A DNA stretch of 64,000 nucleotides from Myxococcales bacterium (lineage in GTDB: Bacteria; Myxococcota_A; Polyangia; Haliangiales; Haliangiaceae): NCBI GenBank assembly GCA_947483555.1, contig CANKMW010000025.1, positions 29,372 through 93,371 of the forward strand, written 5' to 3'. Both the position numbers and the translations under genes were made by a program. The notes beneath the pieces are model-generated. The model searched no databases and was not told the origin of the DNA. It worked only from the letters and a program-made list of their open reading frames with translations. This document shows positions 7,998-17,500 of this stretch, in pieces (position 1 is the first letter of the stretch; each line of letters begins with the position of its first letter).

Positions 7998-10847
7998 CTA
8001 GCGGCCGTGGAACTCGCGGACCTGCTTGAGCACGTAGTGGCCGTTGGCGAGGATCTTGAATTCCATGTCGAGCGAGCGCGGCTTGTTGGCGTCGAGCCGG
8101 ACCGAGCTACAGGCGCGGTTCGGGTAGTAGCTGGGCTTGCCGGTACAGAAGGCGATCTCGACCTGCTTGGCGATCTCGACCAGGTCGGTCATCTGCACCT
8201 CGGTGAGCACGGTCGTGGTGCGAACCGGCGCGGTCGCGGTCGGCCGGGCGTAGCGGGTGGTGGTGAAGCGCGGCGGGCGATTGAAGTCGGAGAACGCGGC
8301 GACGTCGAACTCCGAGATCGTGCCGGGCAACGGGTTGGTGACCAGGTTGTTGTCCTGCTGCACCGACAGCGTGTAGCCGAAGATGTCGCTGCCGACGACG
8401 CGCGTGATCACGACCGCGTTGGCGGCCACCGCGTCCTCGATGTCGTACGACGGGTTGACGGCGATGCCCATGGCGGCGGTGGCATGATCGAGGCGCGCGA
8501 AGGTGCGCTCGTCGACGGCGCGGCTGTTCCACAGGCTGGCGTACACACCCTTGATCGCGCACTGGATCGTCTTGGGCTTCATCTTGAGGTTGGTGACGAC
8601 GCCGTTGGTGAGCTCGGGGTTGAGGACGCACGAGAAGTCGGCGTTGTCGACCTTCTCGAACTCGGCCGAGAAGCTGTCGTAGAGGCCGGCGCCGTTGAAG
8701 TTCTCGATGTCCTCCGAGGTCGCGCTGGAGCGGAACTTGAACTTGGGCACCCCCGGCATGAGGCTGGTCACGCGCGCGGTGATCGCCGCCAGCGCCGCCG
8801 GCGCCAGCCGGCCCTTGTAGAACAGGTTCTGGATCTCGAGCACGCGCGCGTTGCGCTCGACGGGCGACAGCGCGCCGCGCTTCTCGTCGACGACGAAGGT
8901 GTCGATCCGGGCCTTGAGCGCGGCGTTCTCGGGCGCGTTGACGAAGTCGCGATAGCCCTTCACCGGGATCGCGAAGCCGTGCGGTGACACGTCGTAGCCG
9001 AACCGGGCGCTGAGCGTGCCGGCGATCGCCGCCCGGCCCACCGCCTGCTTGCTGGCCAGGAACGACAGTCCGGTGGCCTTGCCGCCCAGGCGATCGCTCC
9101 ACTTCAGACAAGCGGTGGTCAGGGTCGGGCACACCTCGTCGAACGACAGCAGGCGGGTCTCGTCGACCACCGGCAGCGGCAACCACGGCCGGTTCAGGCG
9201 GTCGGCGAGCTTGGCCTGGACGACCGCATCGGTGGTGGCCTCGATCGTGAAGCCCTCGGACGTCACGACCAGGTGGATCGGCCGATCGGCCCACGGCGCC
9301 AGGCGCGGGTGGGTGGCGCTGGCGTCGCGCAGCACCAGGTTCGGGGTGCCGCGCTCCTTGGACTTGAGGTTGATGTGCGAGTTGATGTCCTGGTACGCGC
9401 GGGTCATGACCCCGGCGACCACCGATAGATCGAGCGGTAGCTCGTCGAAGACCGGGATGTCGGTCGGCCGCAGCGTGGCCGGGTCGGCCGGGAAGATGCG
9501 CAGGTATCCCCACGCCTCACCGGCGTTGAGCCCGACGTACTTGATGGAGCCGAGCACCTGGTCGATCGTGAGCAGCTCGATGCCGAGCGCGGCCGCCGCC
9601 GTCCCGATGCGCGCGAAGGTCTGCTGGCGGCCGGTGGCGATGAACACCAGCCGGGCGCCGGGGATGGTGACCAGCGGCTTGAGCGTGGTCAGCGCATCGA
9701 GCAGGCTGTCCTCGGCGATCACGTCGTCGGGGTAGAACTGCACCGCGTACACCGGCGTGGTCGCGTCACCGAGCAGGTAGGTCTGGATGGTGCCGGCGAA
9801 GAAGCGCTTGCTGGTGGTGAAGTAGGTCGTCTCGTTGAAGGTCGCGACGCTGTCGGTGACGCCGAAGACCTGCTTGGCGAAGTCGTGGTGGTAGCGCGCG
9901 TAGGCCGGCGTGATGCCGCCGACCTTGTAGTTGCCGTTCATGAAGCGCGTCGTGCGCGCCGCCGGGGTCCGGTTGTCGATCAAGAACTTGAGCGAGCGAC
10001 CCGAGGTCGACAGCAGTCCACCGGCGATCGAGAAGGCGTCGTAGGTCGCGACCGTCGGCAGGGTCGGCGACGCCAGCGTGGTGGAGAGGTCGGGCGGACC
10101 GGTCGGGCCCGGCGCGGTCACGGTCAGGCTCGCGGTCGAGGCGGCGTAGGCGTACAGCAGCCACTGCAACTGGTCGCCGGCGGCGGCGGTGAGCGTGCAG
10201 ACCTCGACCGCGGACGAGGTCTCGGCCTTGCAGTCGGCGCTGGTCGTGGTCGGCGTCGAGCCGCGCTTGACGTAGAGATCGACATCGCCGGTGCCGGCGG
10301 TGCGGAAGGCGATCGTGCCGGCGCTCGCCACGGTGTAGGTGCCGGTCTTGCGCTGGCCCTTGGTGAGCGCGCCCGACGCCACCAGCACCGTCGTGATCGG
10401 CGGTGGCGGCGGCGGGCCGCTGCCCTCCGAGGTGACGGTCAGGCTGACCGTGGTCGCGGCATAAGCGTAGACGCTGTACGAGAGCTGGTCGCCGATCGTG
10501 ACGGTCAGCGCGCACGACTCGACGGCGGTCTCGGTCTCCGACTTGCAGTCGAACACGGTGGTGCTGGCGCCGCTGCCGCGCTTGACGTAGAGGTCGGCGT
10601 CGCCGGTGCCGGCGGTCTTGAACGTGACCGTGCCGGTCTCGATGGCCGTGTACGTGCCGTTCTTCCGGGCACCGCGAGCGAGGGACGTGGCCGCGAACAG
10701 CTGGGTCGAGGTGACCGCTTGCTCGGTCTCGCCGAGGCCGTCGTCGTCGAGACAGCCGGACAGCGCGGTGACGGGGAGGAGCGAGGCGAGCGCGACGAGG
10801 AAGGCGGTGAGCGGCGGAAGCGAGCGGCGAAGCGTGAGGCGGGACAC
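7998..10847 (-). CDS. Large lipoprotein: two PPC-like domains plus a PEP/pyruvate-binding (PEP-synthase N-terminal-like) domain
   Basis: A 949-residue predicted lipoprotein. The start is GTG 10847, preceded by AGGAG; the signal ends PVTALSGCLDD. Two copies of a beta-sandwich of about 90 residues follow (NGTYTAIETG and TGTYTVASAG, each with the DLYVKRGS motif), typical of bacterial pre-peptidase C-terminal (PPC) domains, separated by a Pro-rich spacer. The C-terminal part carries RLGGKATGLSFL and FKFRSSATSEDIENF, the signature of the PEP/pyruvate-binding ATP-grasp-like domain of PEP synthase and PPDK, then GVYASLWNSRAVDER. The His-swivel and PEP-binding barrel of true PEP synthase are absent. 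Such secreted proteins are seen in myxobacteria; substrate and reaction are unknown. ATP would not normally be available outside the cell, which makes the location puzzling. Confidence 0.8.
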   Translation of the reverse strand: MSRLTLRRSLPPLTAFLVALASLLPVTALSGCLDDDGLGETEQAVTSTQLFAATSLARGARKNGTYTAIETGTVTFKTAGTGDADLYVKRGSGASTTVFDCKSETETAVESCALTVTIGDQLSYSVYAYAATTVSLTVTSEGSGPPPPPPITTVLVASGALTKGQRKTGTYTVASAGTIAFRTAGTGDVDLYVKRGSTPTTTSADCKAETSSAVEVCTLTAAAGDQLQWLLYAYAASTASLTVTAPGPTGPPDLSTTLASPTLPTVATYDAFSIAGGLLSTSGRSLKFLIDNRTPAARTTRFMNGNYKVGGITPAYARYHHDFAKQVFGVTDSVATFNETTYFTTSKRFFAGTIQTYLLGDATTPVYAVQFYPDDVIAEDSLLDALTTLKPLVTIPGARLVFIATGRQQTFARIGTAAAALGIELLTIDQVLGSIKYVGLNAGEAWGYLRIFPADPATLRPTDIPVFDELPLDLSVVAGVMTRAYQDINSHINLKSKERGTPNLVLRDASATHPRLAPWADRPIHLVVTSEGFTIEATTDAVVQAKLADRLNRPWLPLPVVDETRLLSFDEVCPTLTTACLKWSDRLGGKATGLSFLASKQAVGRAAIAGTLSARFGYDVSPHGFAIPVKGYRDFVNAPENAALKARIDTFVVDEKRGALSPVERNARVLEIQNLFYKGRLAPAALAAITARVTSLMPGVPKFKFRSSATSEDIENFNGAGLYDSFSAEFEKVDNADFSCVLNPELTNGVVTNLKMKPKTIQCAIKGVYASLWNSRAVDERTFARLDHATAAMGIAVNPSYDIEDAVAANAVVITRVVGSDIFGYTLSVQQDNNLVTNPLPGTISEFDVAAFSDFNRPPRFTTTRYARPTATAPVRTTTVLTEVQMTDLVEIAKQVEIAFCTGKPSYYPNRACSSVRLDANKPRSLDMEFKILANGHYVLKQVREFHGR

Positions 10848-11229
10848 GGGGCAGGACTCCTGAAGCGGGGGCGAGTACAGAGGAAGCGCGGTGAGCGGGA
10901 GACGCGCCTTGTAGCAGCACGCTCCGGCGTTGCTAGATCGGCGCCGCACTTTCTTTCGCGAACGCGTGATCGCCGTGGCGACTGCAGTTGCCACCCCGCC
11001 GCCAAGCCGGCGATCTCGTTCGGCGACCAGATCGCGACGTCGCAGGTGATGCGAGGTGATGGCACGACCTGGCACATCGCGGCGAGGTCGTGGACCCGTT
11101 GCGGCGGCGCCACGGTGCGGCCCGACAACCTCCGGCTACAGCGGACCGGCGTCGTCGCCCGCCGCCGCCTCGGATCATGACCCTGGTCCCGATCCGGCGT
11201 GTGGCCCGCTGGTTGCTGAGGACACCGTC
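10848..11229. other. 382-bp divergent intergenic region
   Basis: The gap between the PEP-synthase-like lipoprotein (minus) and the small lipoprotein at 11230 (plus). It holds the AGGAG ribosome binding site for the GTG start at 10847 and presumably promoters for both directions; TTTCTTTCGCG around 10950 is the only low-GC patch. I see no further gene, convincing promoter or strong hairpin. Confidence 0.4.
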
Positions 11230-11745
11230 ATGCCCACTCCTTCTCGACGTTCCCGCGGCGGCTTCGCGCTGGCGGCGGCGGTCGCCCTCGGCGGCTGCAC
11301 CGCGGTCAGCGTGAGCCCGCCGCTCAGCTCCATGTCCGCGACCCCGGGTGCGTACGATCCGGCGTACGTCCCGCTCACCTCGGGCGCGCTCCGCCGTCCC
11401 CATCGCGCCGTCGGCGTCTTCCAGATGACGATGCGCGGCTACCGCTGGTTCCACGAGGTCGAGGTCGTCGACGACGCTGACCCGCGCTCGATCCTCTACC
11501 AGGTCGCTCGCTACGCGCGCGAGCACGGTGCGCAGGGCGTGCAGTACCTGTCGCTGGTCGATCTCAAGCCGCAGACCCCCGCCGAGAAGGTGGGGCGTCA
11601 GCTCGACAGTGCGGTTCGCATCGCCGACCACGTGCGCGCCGACCGCCCCGAGCGAATCGCCGGCGAAGGCAGCGAGACTCGCTGGGCCGTCCAGGGCGAG
11701 CTGGTGGTCTTCGTCGACGCCCCCGGCGCCCCGAGCGCGCCATGA
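11230..11745 (+). CDS. Small lipoprotein, paralogue of the next gene
   Basis: A 171-residue lipoprotein (VALGGCTAVS). After a Pro/Ser linker come VGVFQMTMRGYRWFHEV, then an alpha-helical stretch (YQVARYAREHGAQGVQYLS) and a C-terminal strand (VQGELVVFVDAP). This layout is shared with the following gene (LGYLQMTRKGADLFG, EELIAELARRGADGIVNV, LTGELIRFVDGG), so the two are a tandem duplicate pair of an alpha/beta domain that resembles small YbjQ-like or heavy-metal-binding folds; that resemblance is only inferred. The start is ATG 11230. Confidence 0.7.
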   Translation: MPTPSRRSRGGFALAAAVALGGCTAVSVSPPLSSMSATPGAYDPAYVPLTSGALRRPHRAVGVFQMTMRGYRWFHEVEVVDDADPRSILYQVARYAREHGAQGVQYLSLVDLKPQTPAEKVGRQLDSAVRIADHVRADRPERIAGEGSETRWAVQGELVVFVDAPGAPSAP

Positions 11746-11819
11746 CCACTGCCGCAACGCCCCCGTCCGCACCCCCGCCCTTCCGTCTGCCGTCACCACT
11801 CGCCGTCCAGGAGCCTGCC

Positions 11820-12284
11820 ATGAACCGCCCCGCCCGCCGCGTCGCCACCCTCGCCCTCGCCGTGTCGCTCGCCACCCTGTCGGCGTGCACCGCGCGCAGC
11901 GGCTACGTCCAGCCGCCGCAGGTACAGTCGCGTTATCTCATCACGATGGGCGATGCCAACCGGCCGTACCAATCGCTCGGCTACCTGCAGATGACCCGCA
12001 AGGGCGCCGACCTGTTCGGCTTCATCTCGATCGTCGACGCCGATCTCGAGAAGCTGTTCGGCGAGGAGCTGATCGCCGAGCTCGCGCGCCGCGGCGCCGA
12101 CGGCATCGTCAACGTGCGCTTCGAGGAGCGGCAGTGGACCACCGGCGAGCGCATCCTGTTCGCGCTACCGCCGATGTTCCTGGTCCCGCTGCCGACCCGG
12201 GTCCAGCTCACCGGCGAGCTGATCCGCTTCGTCGACGGCGGTCCGATGGTTGGCGTTGCCGCGGCGGCTCAGCCCGCGCCCTGA
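11820..12284 (+). CDS. Small lipoprotein, paralogue of the previous gene
   Basis: A 154-residue lipoprotein with signal VSLATLSAC. The start is ATG 11820, preceded by GGAG; an ATG at 11742 overlapping the previous stop (ATGA) is possible but would add a Pro-rich stretch ahead of the signal. The mature domain parallels the preceding protein strand by strand. The last four codons (QPAP) and stop fall inside a 63-bp sequence also found at the 3' end of the MFS gene at 24.7 kb, so the C-terminus may have been created or altered by that insertion. Confidence 0.7.
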   Translation: MNRPARRVATLALAVSLATLSACTARSGYVQPPQVQSRYLITMGDANRPYQSLGYLQMTRKGADLFGFISIVDADLEKLFGEELIAELARRGADGIVNVRFEERQWTTGERILFALPPMFLVPLPTRVQLTGELIRFVDGGPMVGVAAAAQPAP

Positions 12285-12325
12285 TCCTGGGCCCGCTGAT
12301 GAGCGCGGGCGGTGCCGATCGGCGC
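12263..12325 (-). repeat. 63-bp duplicate of the 3' end of the MFS gene (copy A)
   Basis: 58 of 63 bases match 24711-24773. Read on the minus strand this copy still encodes a C-terminal tail (PIGTARAHQRAQDQGAG and stop) almost identical to the end of the MFS transporter (PIGTARAHRRAKDQGAG and stop). It sits next to an IS91-type transposase remnant, suggesting that it is debris of a transposition or recombination event. A dispersed repeat family is the alternative. Confidence 0.75.
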
Positions 12326-12424
12326 TGCGCGCGGCTCGCCGGTGACCACCGCGGCAAGCTCGAGACTCGGGTTCGCCAGTACTCAGGACGCTTGCTGGTG
12401 TGCGCGACCGTGCAGTCGACGGCT

Positions 12425-12712
12425 ACGGGCCGGTCATCCGTCCGCCCGGCCGGGGCGCGCCCGGACGCAAGTCGGTGCCCGGCTTCGTGCGCCACCGCTG
12501 GGCCCGGCACCTCGTAGCGGCAGGTGGCGCACCGCACCCGCGCGAACCCGCGCGCGAGGACGCCGCAATCGAGGTGCGGGGGAAGCGGCGCTCGACGTGG
12601 CCCGGGAGCCCGAAGCCGGGGGCCGAGAGGTCGCGCGCGTCCTGGACCATCGTCTCGACGTGGTCGGCGACGACGCGGCGGTCACGACGTCCGCAGGGCG
12701 GTATCCTACGCG
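12425..12712 (-). mobile_element. Remnant of an IS91-family transposase (N-terminal part, frameshifted)
   Basis: Pieces of the zinc-binding N-terminal region of IS91/IS801-type transposases appear in order but in different frames. GYRPADVV near 12706 is followed after a frame change by RRVVADHVETMVQDARDL and GFGLPGHVERRF, then after another change by LDCGVLARGFARVRCATC (around 12530-12590). The next expected segment (FSCK..G.CPSC) is scrambled, leaving GGRMTGP at about 12425. Catalytic domain, termini and target site are missing, so the element is dead. IS91-like elements move by rolling circle and can carry flanking DNA. Its orientation runs directly on from the broken gene at 12720-13413. 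Confidence 0.7.
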
Positions 12713-12719
12713 CGCTCGG

Positions 12720-13413
12720 CCTCGTTCGCGGCGACGGCGTTGACGCGGCTCGCGCGCGGAGACCGACCGCGCCGTCACCGACCTGGAACTCGAAGCGTTG
12801 TGGTGTGCCGCCCACCCAGAAGCGGCCGAGCGCTTCGCGGAACGTCGAGCCCGTCGGGCCGGCGGCCATGCGCGCATCCGAGAGCGCCAGCGTGAAGCCG
12901 CCGGCGCCGCGGGCCAGGACGTGGAGCGCGCCCTGCGGCGGCGGCCCCGGGTCCCAGGCGTTGTGCGGCGGCGGCGGCACCAGCGCGATCACGCGATCGG
13001 CGCCGGCGTAGCGGAGCCGGACGCCGGGATCGGTGGCCCGCGGCGGCGCCTGCCAGACCTGCGCGGAGGCGCCGGTCGCCGTCTCGACCTCGTAGACCCG
13101 GCCGTCGCCGCGCGCGGTGCGGAGCAGCAGGCGGTTGCCGTCGGCGGCGATGTCCTCGACCCAGTACCAGGCGCGCGGCAGGTCGGCCTCGCGCGGCGTC
13201 GCGCCGGCGATCGACAATGGCGACCCGCACGTCCTCGAACGGCCCGGTCATGATCACCGCCATTCCGCCCGGACCCGGCAGCGCGCGCCACGCCTCGCCC
13301 GCGGGCACCAGCGCGACGGCGTGCGCCGCGGTCGCGGCCGCCGCGGGCACCTCCTCGGGCTTGCGCTTCTGGAACGCCACGGCGTCGCTGGCCGCCTTCT
13401 TCTTGGTCGCCAT
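12720..13413 (-). pseudogene. Broken gene for a probable beta-propeller-like protein (frameshift, 3' end lost)
   Basis: The gene starts at ATG 13413 (MATKKKAASDAVAFQKRKP) and reads well to ITGPFEDVRVAI-like sequence near 13217. There coding quality jumps to another frame (one extra base), continuing SIAGATPREADLPRAWYWV, YEVETATG, RFWVGGTPQRFEFQVGDG to about 12730. There the IS91 remnant begins and no genuine C-terminus follows. Repeated strand-turn-strand units suggest a beta-propeller or YVTN-like structure. The frameshift could be a sequencing error, but loss of the C-terminus next to transposase debris makes decay more likely. Original function unknown. Confidence 0.55.
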
Positions 13414-13481
13414 GTCGCGAAGATAGCCCGCCCGCACGTCCTGGCCCGCCGAGATCCCGATCAACTGATACAGTCGCGTCG

Positions 13482-14375
13482 ATGAGGCGCGCATCGGTCG
13501 TGGTGGCGGCATCGGTGACCGCGGCCGGCGTCGCCGGGTGCGGCAGCAACGACCCCGGCGCGTGCCGGCGCCAGGCCAACGAGCTGGCGACGTTGCTCGC
13601 GACCATGGACCACGAGCCGACGATGATCGCGCCCGGCGACGCCAGCCTGGTCGTGCGAGAAGACCTCTCGAGCGCGACGATGCCGTTCGCGACGGTCGTG
13701 ATGGTCACGCCGGCGACGGTCAGCATCGCCGGCCGGCGCGTGCAGATGGCCGACCTCGAGGACGAGCTGCTGTCCGCGCATCGCCGGGTGGTCGAGGATG
13801 CGGAGCTCTACGGCCGGAGGGGAGCGCCCGAGGACACGACGCTGGTCTACCTGGTGGTCGACGAGGCCGCGCTCTGGGGCCGGGTCGGGCAGGTGACCGC
13901 GGCCGCGCACGCCGCCGGCTTCACCCGGCCGGCGTTCGTGTTCGCGCGGCCGCCCGCGCCCATCACCAAGCCGCCGCGCAGCCCCATCGACGACGATCTC
14001 GATCGGCTGATGGCAACGGAGGAAGCCGGCAACAAGGCGACCGAGCTGGCCCGCATGACCCAGGGCGTGGTCAAGACCTGTCCCGCGATGGTGCGCGTCT
14101 TCGGCGCCATCGCCAGCGAGGGCGGCGGGTCGAAGGCCGACACGCTCATCCGCGGGATCGAGCCGGCGCTGGTCGACTGCAACTGCAACCTCGACCTCCC
14201 GGCGTTCCGGTCGATCATGTTCCGGCTGCTCTACACGTCGCAGCCGACCGGGGCACTGCGGGTCACGCTCGATCCCGCGCAGCCGCCGGTCGCGGTCGCG
14301 GCCGATACGCCTTGGCGCGTCGCCGCCGCCCGGCTCGGCGCCGATGCCACGGTGTGGCTCGCGGCCCCGCCCTGA
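13482..14375 (+). CDS. Lipoprotein of unknown function
   Basis: A 297-residue lipoprotein (signal AAGVAGCGSN, Cys about 21). Hydrophobic strands FATVVMVTPATVSIAGRRV and TTLVYLVVDEAALWGRVGQV, with an intervening helix, resemble the ExbD/TolR-like periplasmic domain often found in myxobacterial proteins, but the resemblance is weak and no membrane helix other than the signal is present. The C-terminal half has a Cys pair (DCNCNLD) and an Ala/Pro-rich end. Transcribed divergently from the broken gene at 13413 with 68 bp between start codons. Confidence 0.65.
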   Translation: MRRASVVVAASVTAAGVAGCGSNDPGACRRQANELATLLATMDHEPTMIAPGDASLVVREDLSSATMPFATVVMVTPATVSIAGRRVQMADLEDELLSAHRRVVEDAELYGRRGAPEDTTLVYLVVDEAALWGRVGQVTAAAHAAGFTRPAFVFARPPAPITKPPRSPIDDDLDRLMATEEAGNKATELARMTQGVVKTCPAMVRVFGAIASEGGGSKADTLIRGIEPALVDCNCNLDLPAFRSIMFRLLYTSQPTGALRVTLDPAQPPVAVAADTPWRVAAARLGADATVWLAAPP

Positions 14376-14399
14376 GGAACGGGGTCGAAGAAGCGGCGG

Positions 14400-14417
14400 C
14401 CTACGCGGACTCGTAGG
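14400..14417. terminator. Hairpin between convergent genes (weak terminator candidate)
   Basis: Inverted repeat CCTACG-CGGACT-CGTAGG lies between the lipoprotein stop (14375) and the histidine-kinase stop (14551), where convergent transcripts must end. There is no T-tract on either strand, so intrinsic termination is uncertain. Confidence 0.3.
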
Positions 14418-14550
14418 CGTCGCGGTCGTGAGGGCGCGTAGGCGTCCTGTCCGGACCGCGCGACCGCCGGGTGAAGCGTGAGCAGAACCCATCGGCGGGA
14501 GGGGGGTGGCCCCGGCCGCGGGCAGTCCGGGCCTCGACGCGCTTCGCGCG

Positions 14551-17500
14551 TCACCCGGGCCTGGTCGTGAACCGACCCGGCGGCGCGTCGAGCACCTCGC
14601 GGACCTTGCCGGCCAGCACGTCGGGCGTGAAGGGCTTGGGCAGGAAGGCCACGTTCTTCTCGAGGACGCCGTGGCGCAGGATCACGTCGTCGGTGTACCC
14701 CGACACGTAGAGCACCCGCATCTCGGGGCGCAGCGTCCCCAGGCGCTCGGCGAGCTGCCGCCCGTTCATCTGCGGCATCACGACGTCGGTGAGCAGCAGG
14801 TGGATCGTCGCGGTGTGCTGCTCGCACAGCAGCAGCGCCTCGCCGCCGTTCTGCGCCTCGAGGACGCGGTAGCCCCGGCGCTGCAGGATGCCACGGGCGA
14901 GGGCGCGCAACTGGGGCTCGTCCTCGACCAGCAGCACGGTCTCGCTGCCGCGGCGCCGGGCCGGCGGCGGGCCCGGTTGCGACTCGTCCTCGACCGCCGC
15001 GGTCCGCGGCAGGTAGACCCGGAACGTCGTGCCCTGGCCCGGATCGCTGTCGACCGACAAGCATCCGCTGCTCTGCCGGACGATGCCGTACACCGTCGAC
15101 AGGCCGAGCCCGGTGCCCTTGCCCTTCTCCTTGGTGGTGAAGAACGGCTCGAAGATCCGCGACACGTTGCCGGCCTCGATCCCGACGCCCGTGTCGCTGA
15201 CCGCCAGCATGACGTGCGGGCCAGCGGTGGCGCCGACGTGCTTGCGGGCGAAGGCCTCGTCGAGCACCACGTCGGCGGTCTCGATCGTCAGCGTGCCGCC
15301 GTCCGGCATGGCGTCGCGGGCGTTGACGACCAGGTTCATGACCACCTGCTCCATCTGGCCCGGATCGCACTTCACCCTCCCGGTCGCCGCGGTCGTCAGC
15401 TGGACGTCGACGTCCTCGCCCACCAGGCGGCCGATCATGTTGCGCATGCTCGCCGTCGTCTCGTTGAGGTCGACGATCCTGGGCTGCAGCACCTGCTGGC
15501 GGCTGAACGCGAGCAGCTGCCGCGTCAGGTCGGCCGCCCGGCTGCCGGCCTTGCGGATCTCCTCGACGTCGGCGCGCAGCGGGTCGCCCTCCTTCAGGTC
15601 GGACTGGATCATCTCGCTGTAGCTGAGGATCACCGACAGCAGGTTGTTGAAGTCGTGGGCGACGCCGCCCGCCAGCCGCCCGATGCCTTCCATCTTCTGC
15701 GCCTGCAGCAGCAGCTGCTCGGTCTGCTTGCGGGCCTGGATCTCCGCCTCGACGCGCTGCTCGAGCACCAGCTCGGACTTCTTCAGGTCCGTGATGTCGC
15801 GCATGATCGTCGAGAAGTAGGCGACGGTCCCGTGGCTGTCCTTGTGGGCGGTGACCACCTGGGAGCACGGGATCTCCCGCCCACTGCGGGCGAGCAAGGC
15901 CGACTCTCCTTCCCACACCTCGTCGCGGGCCGCCCCGGGCATAGCTTCCTGCTGCAGGATCTTCACCGCCCACGGCGAAAGGTACTGCGGGAAGGTCGTG
16001 GCCGTGAGGTCCTCGTCGAGGGGGATCCCGAGCATCCGGCGGCCGGCGCGGTTGATGTAGCGCACCCGCCCGTCGGCGGTGCCGAAGCCGACCATGTCCG
16101 ACGTCGACTCGATGATGTCGATGAGGCGGGTCCGTTCCTCCTCCGTCGCTCGCCTCTCGGTGATGTCCTCGGAGATGCCGAGCAGGAACGCCGGCGTCCC
16201 GGCCGAATCGAGCAACGGGATCACGTCGGAGAGCAGCAGATCGACGTGCGGCGCGGCGCGTGCCAGCTCGAGCGCGCGCTCGGGGCTGTGCGCCGCGAGG
16301 ACGTCGATCTGGTGCCGTCCGAGCAGCGTGCACACCAGGCGCAGCACCCGCGGATCGTCTTCGACGACGAGCACGGTGGCGCGCACGGAGCGCATGGGAG
16401 AGCTCACGGCGTTCGGGCTGGCGTGGTGCGGGGCAGCGGGTGGCAGCCGCACGATGAAGGTGGTGCCGGCGCCGGGGGACGACTCGACGTCGATCGTGCC
16501 GCGGTGCTGCTGGACGACGCCGTAGACGGTCGCCAGCCCCAGGCCGCTGCCGTGGCCGAGCGCCTTGGTGGTGAAGAACGGCTCGAAGATCTGGCCCATG
16601 GTCGCGCGGTCCATGCCGTGGCCGGTGTCGCTGACGGTGAGGACGACCGCTTCATCGTTGCCGTTGCCGTCGCCGTTGCCGTTGCCGTTGCCCGGCTCGC
16701 GCGCCGTCGCGAAGCGCAGTCGCCCACCGGTCGGCATCGCGTCCCGGGCGTTGAGGGCCAGGTTCATGAGGATCTGATGGACCTGGGCGCGATCGGCGCC
16801 CACCGGCGGCAGATCGGCGGCCAGATCGGTGACGATCTCGATGTGCTCGGGAAGCACGCGCACCAGCAACGACCGCAGCTGGTCGATCTCCTTGTTGAGA
16901 TCGACGCTGGTGATGACCAGGGATTGCCTGCGGCCGAACGCCAGCAGCTGGGCGGTGAGGTCGCGCGCCTGCAACCCGGCGGCGCGGATCTCGTCGAGGT
17001 ACTGCATCAGCTCGCTCGCCGAGTCGCCGTCGGGCAGCATCTCCTGCAGCAGGTCGACGTAGACCAGGATCGGCGTGAGCAGATTGTTGAAGTCGTGGGC
17101 GACCCCGCCCGCCAGCAGGCCGAGCGACTCGAGCTGCTGCGACTGCTGGAATTTCTGGGCCAGGCGGACGCGCTCCTGCTCGGCGCGCTTGCGCTCGGTG
17201 ATGTCGGTGGAGACCCCGAGCACCATCTCGGCCTTGCCGTCGATCCCGACCAGCGGACGCTTGACCGTCTGCAGCCAGCGCGTGTCTCCCGAGGCGCCGG
17301 TGAGCGGCTCCTCGGGAATGAAGCGCTCGACGAGCGTGTCGAGGACCTCGGTGTCATCGCGCCGGAAGCGCTCGACCTCCTCGATGTTGGCGTTGCAGTC
17401 GCGGTCGGTCTTGCCGACCAGGTCGTCGACCGTGCAGCCGTAGATCTCGGCGACCGCACGATTGACCAGGGTGAAGCGCCCGCCGCGGTCCTTGACGAAG

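Noticed and set aside
10848..11229. Possible small gene in the divergent region (frame ending just before 11230)
   Set aside because: No ribosome site, Pro/Ala/Arg-rich translation, no recognised motif.
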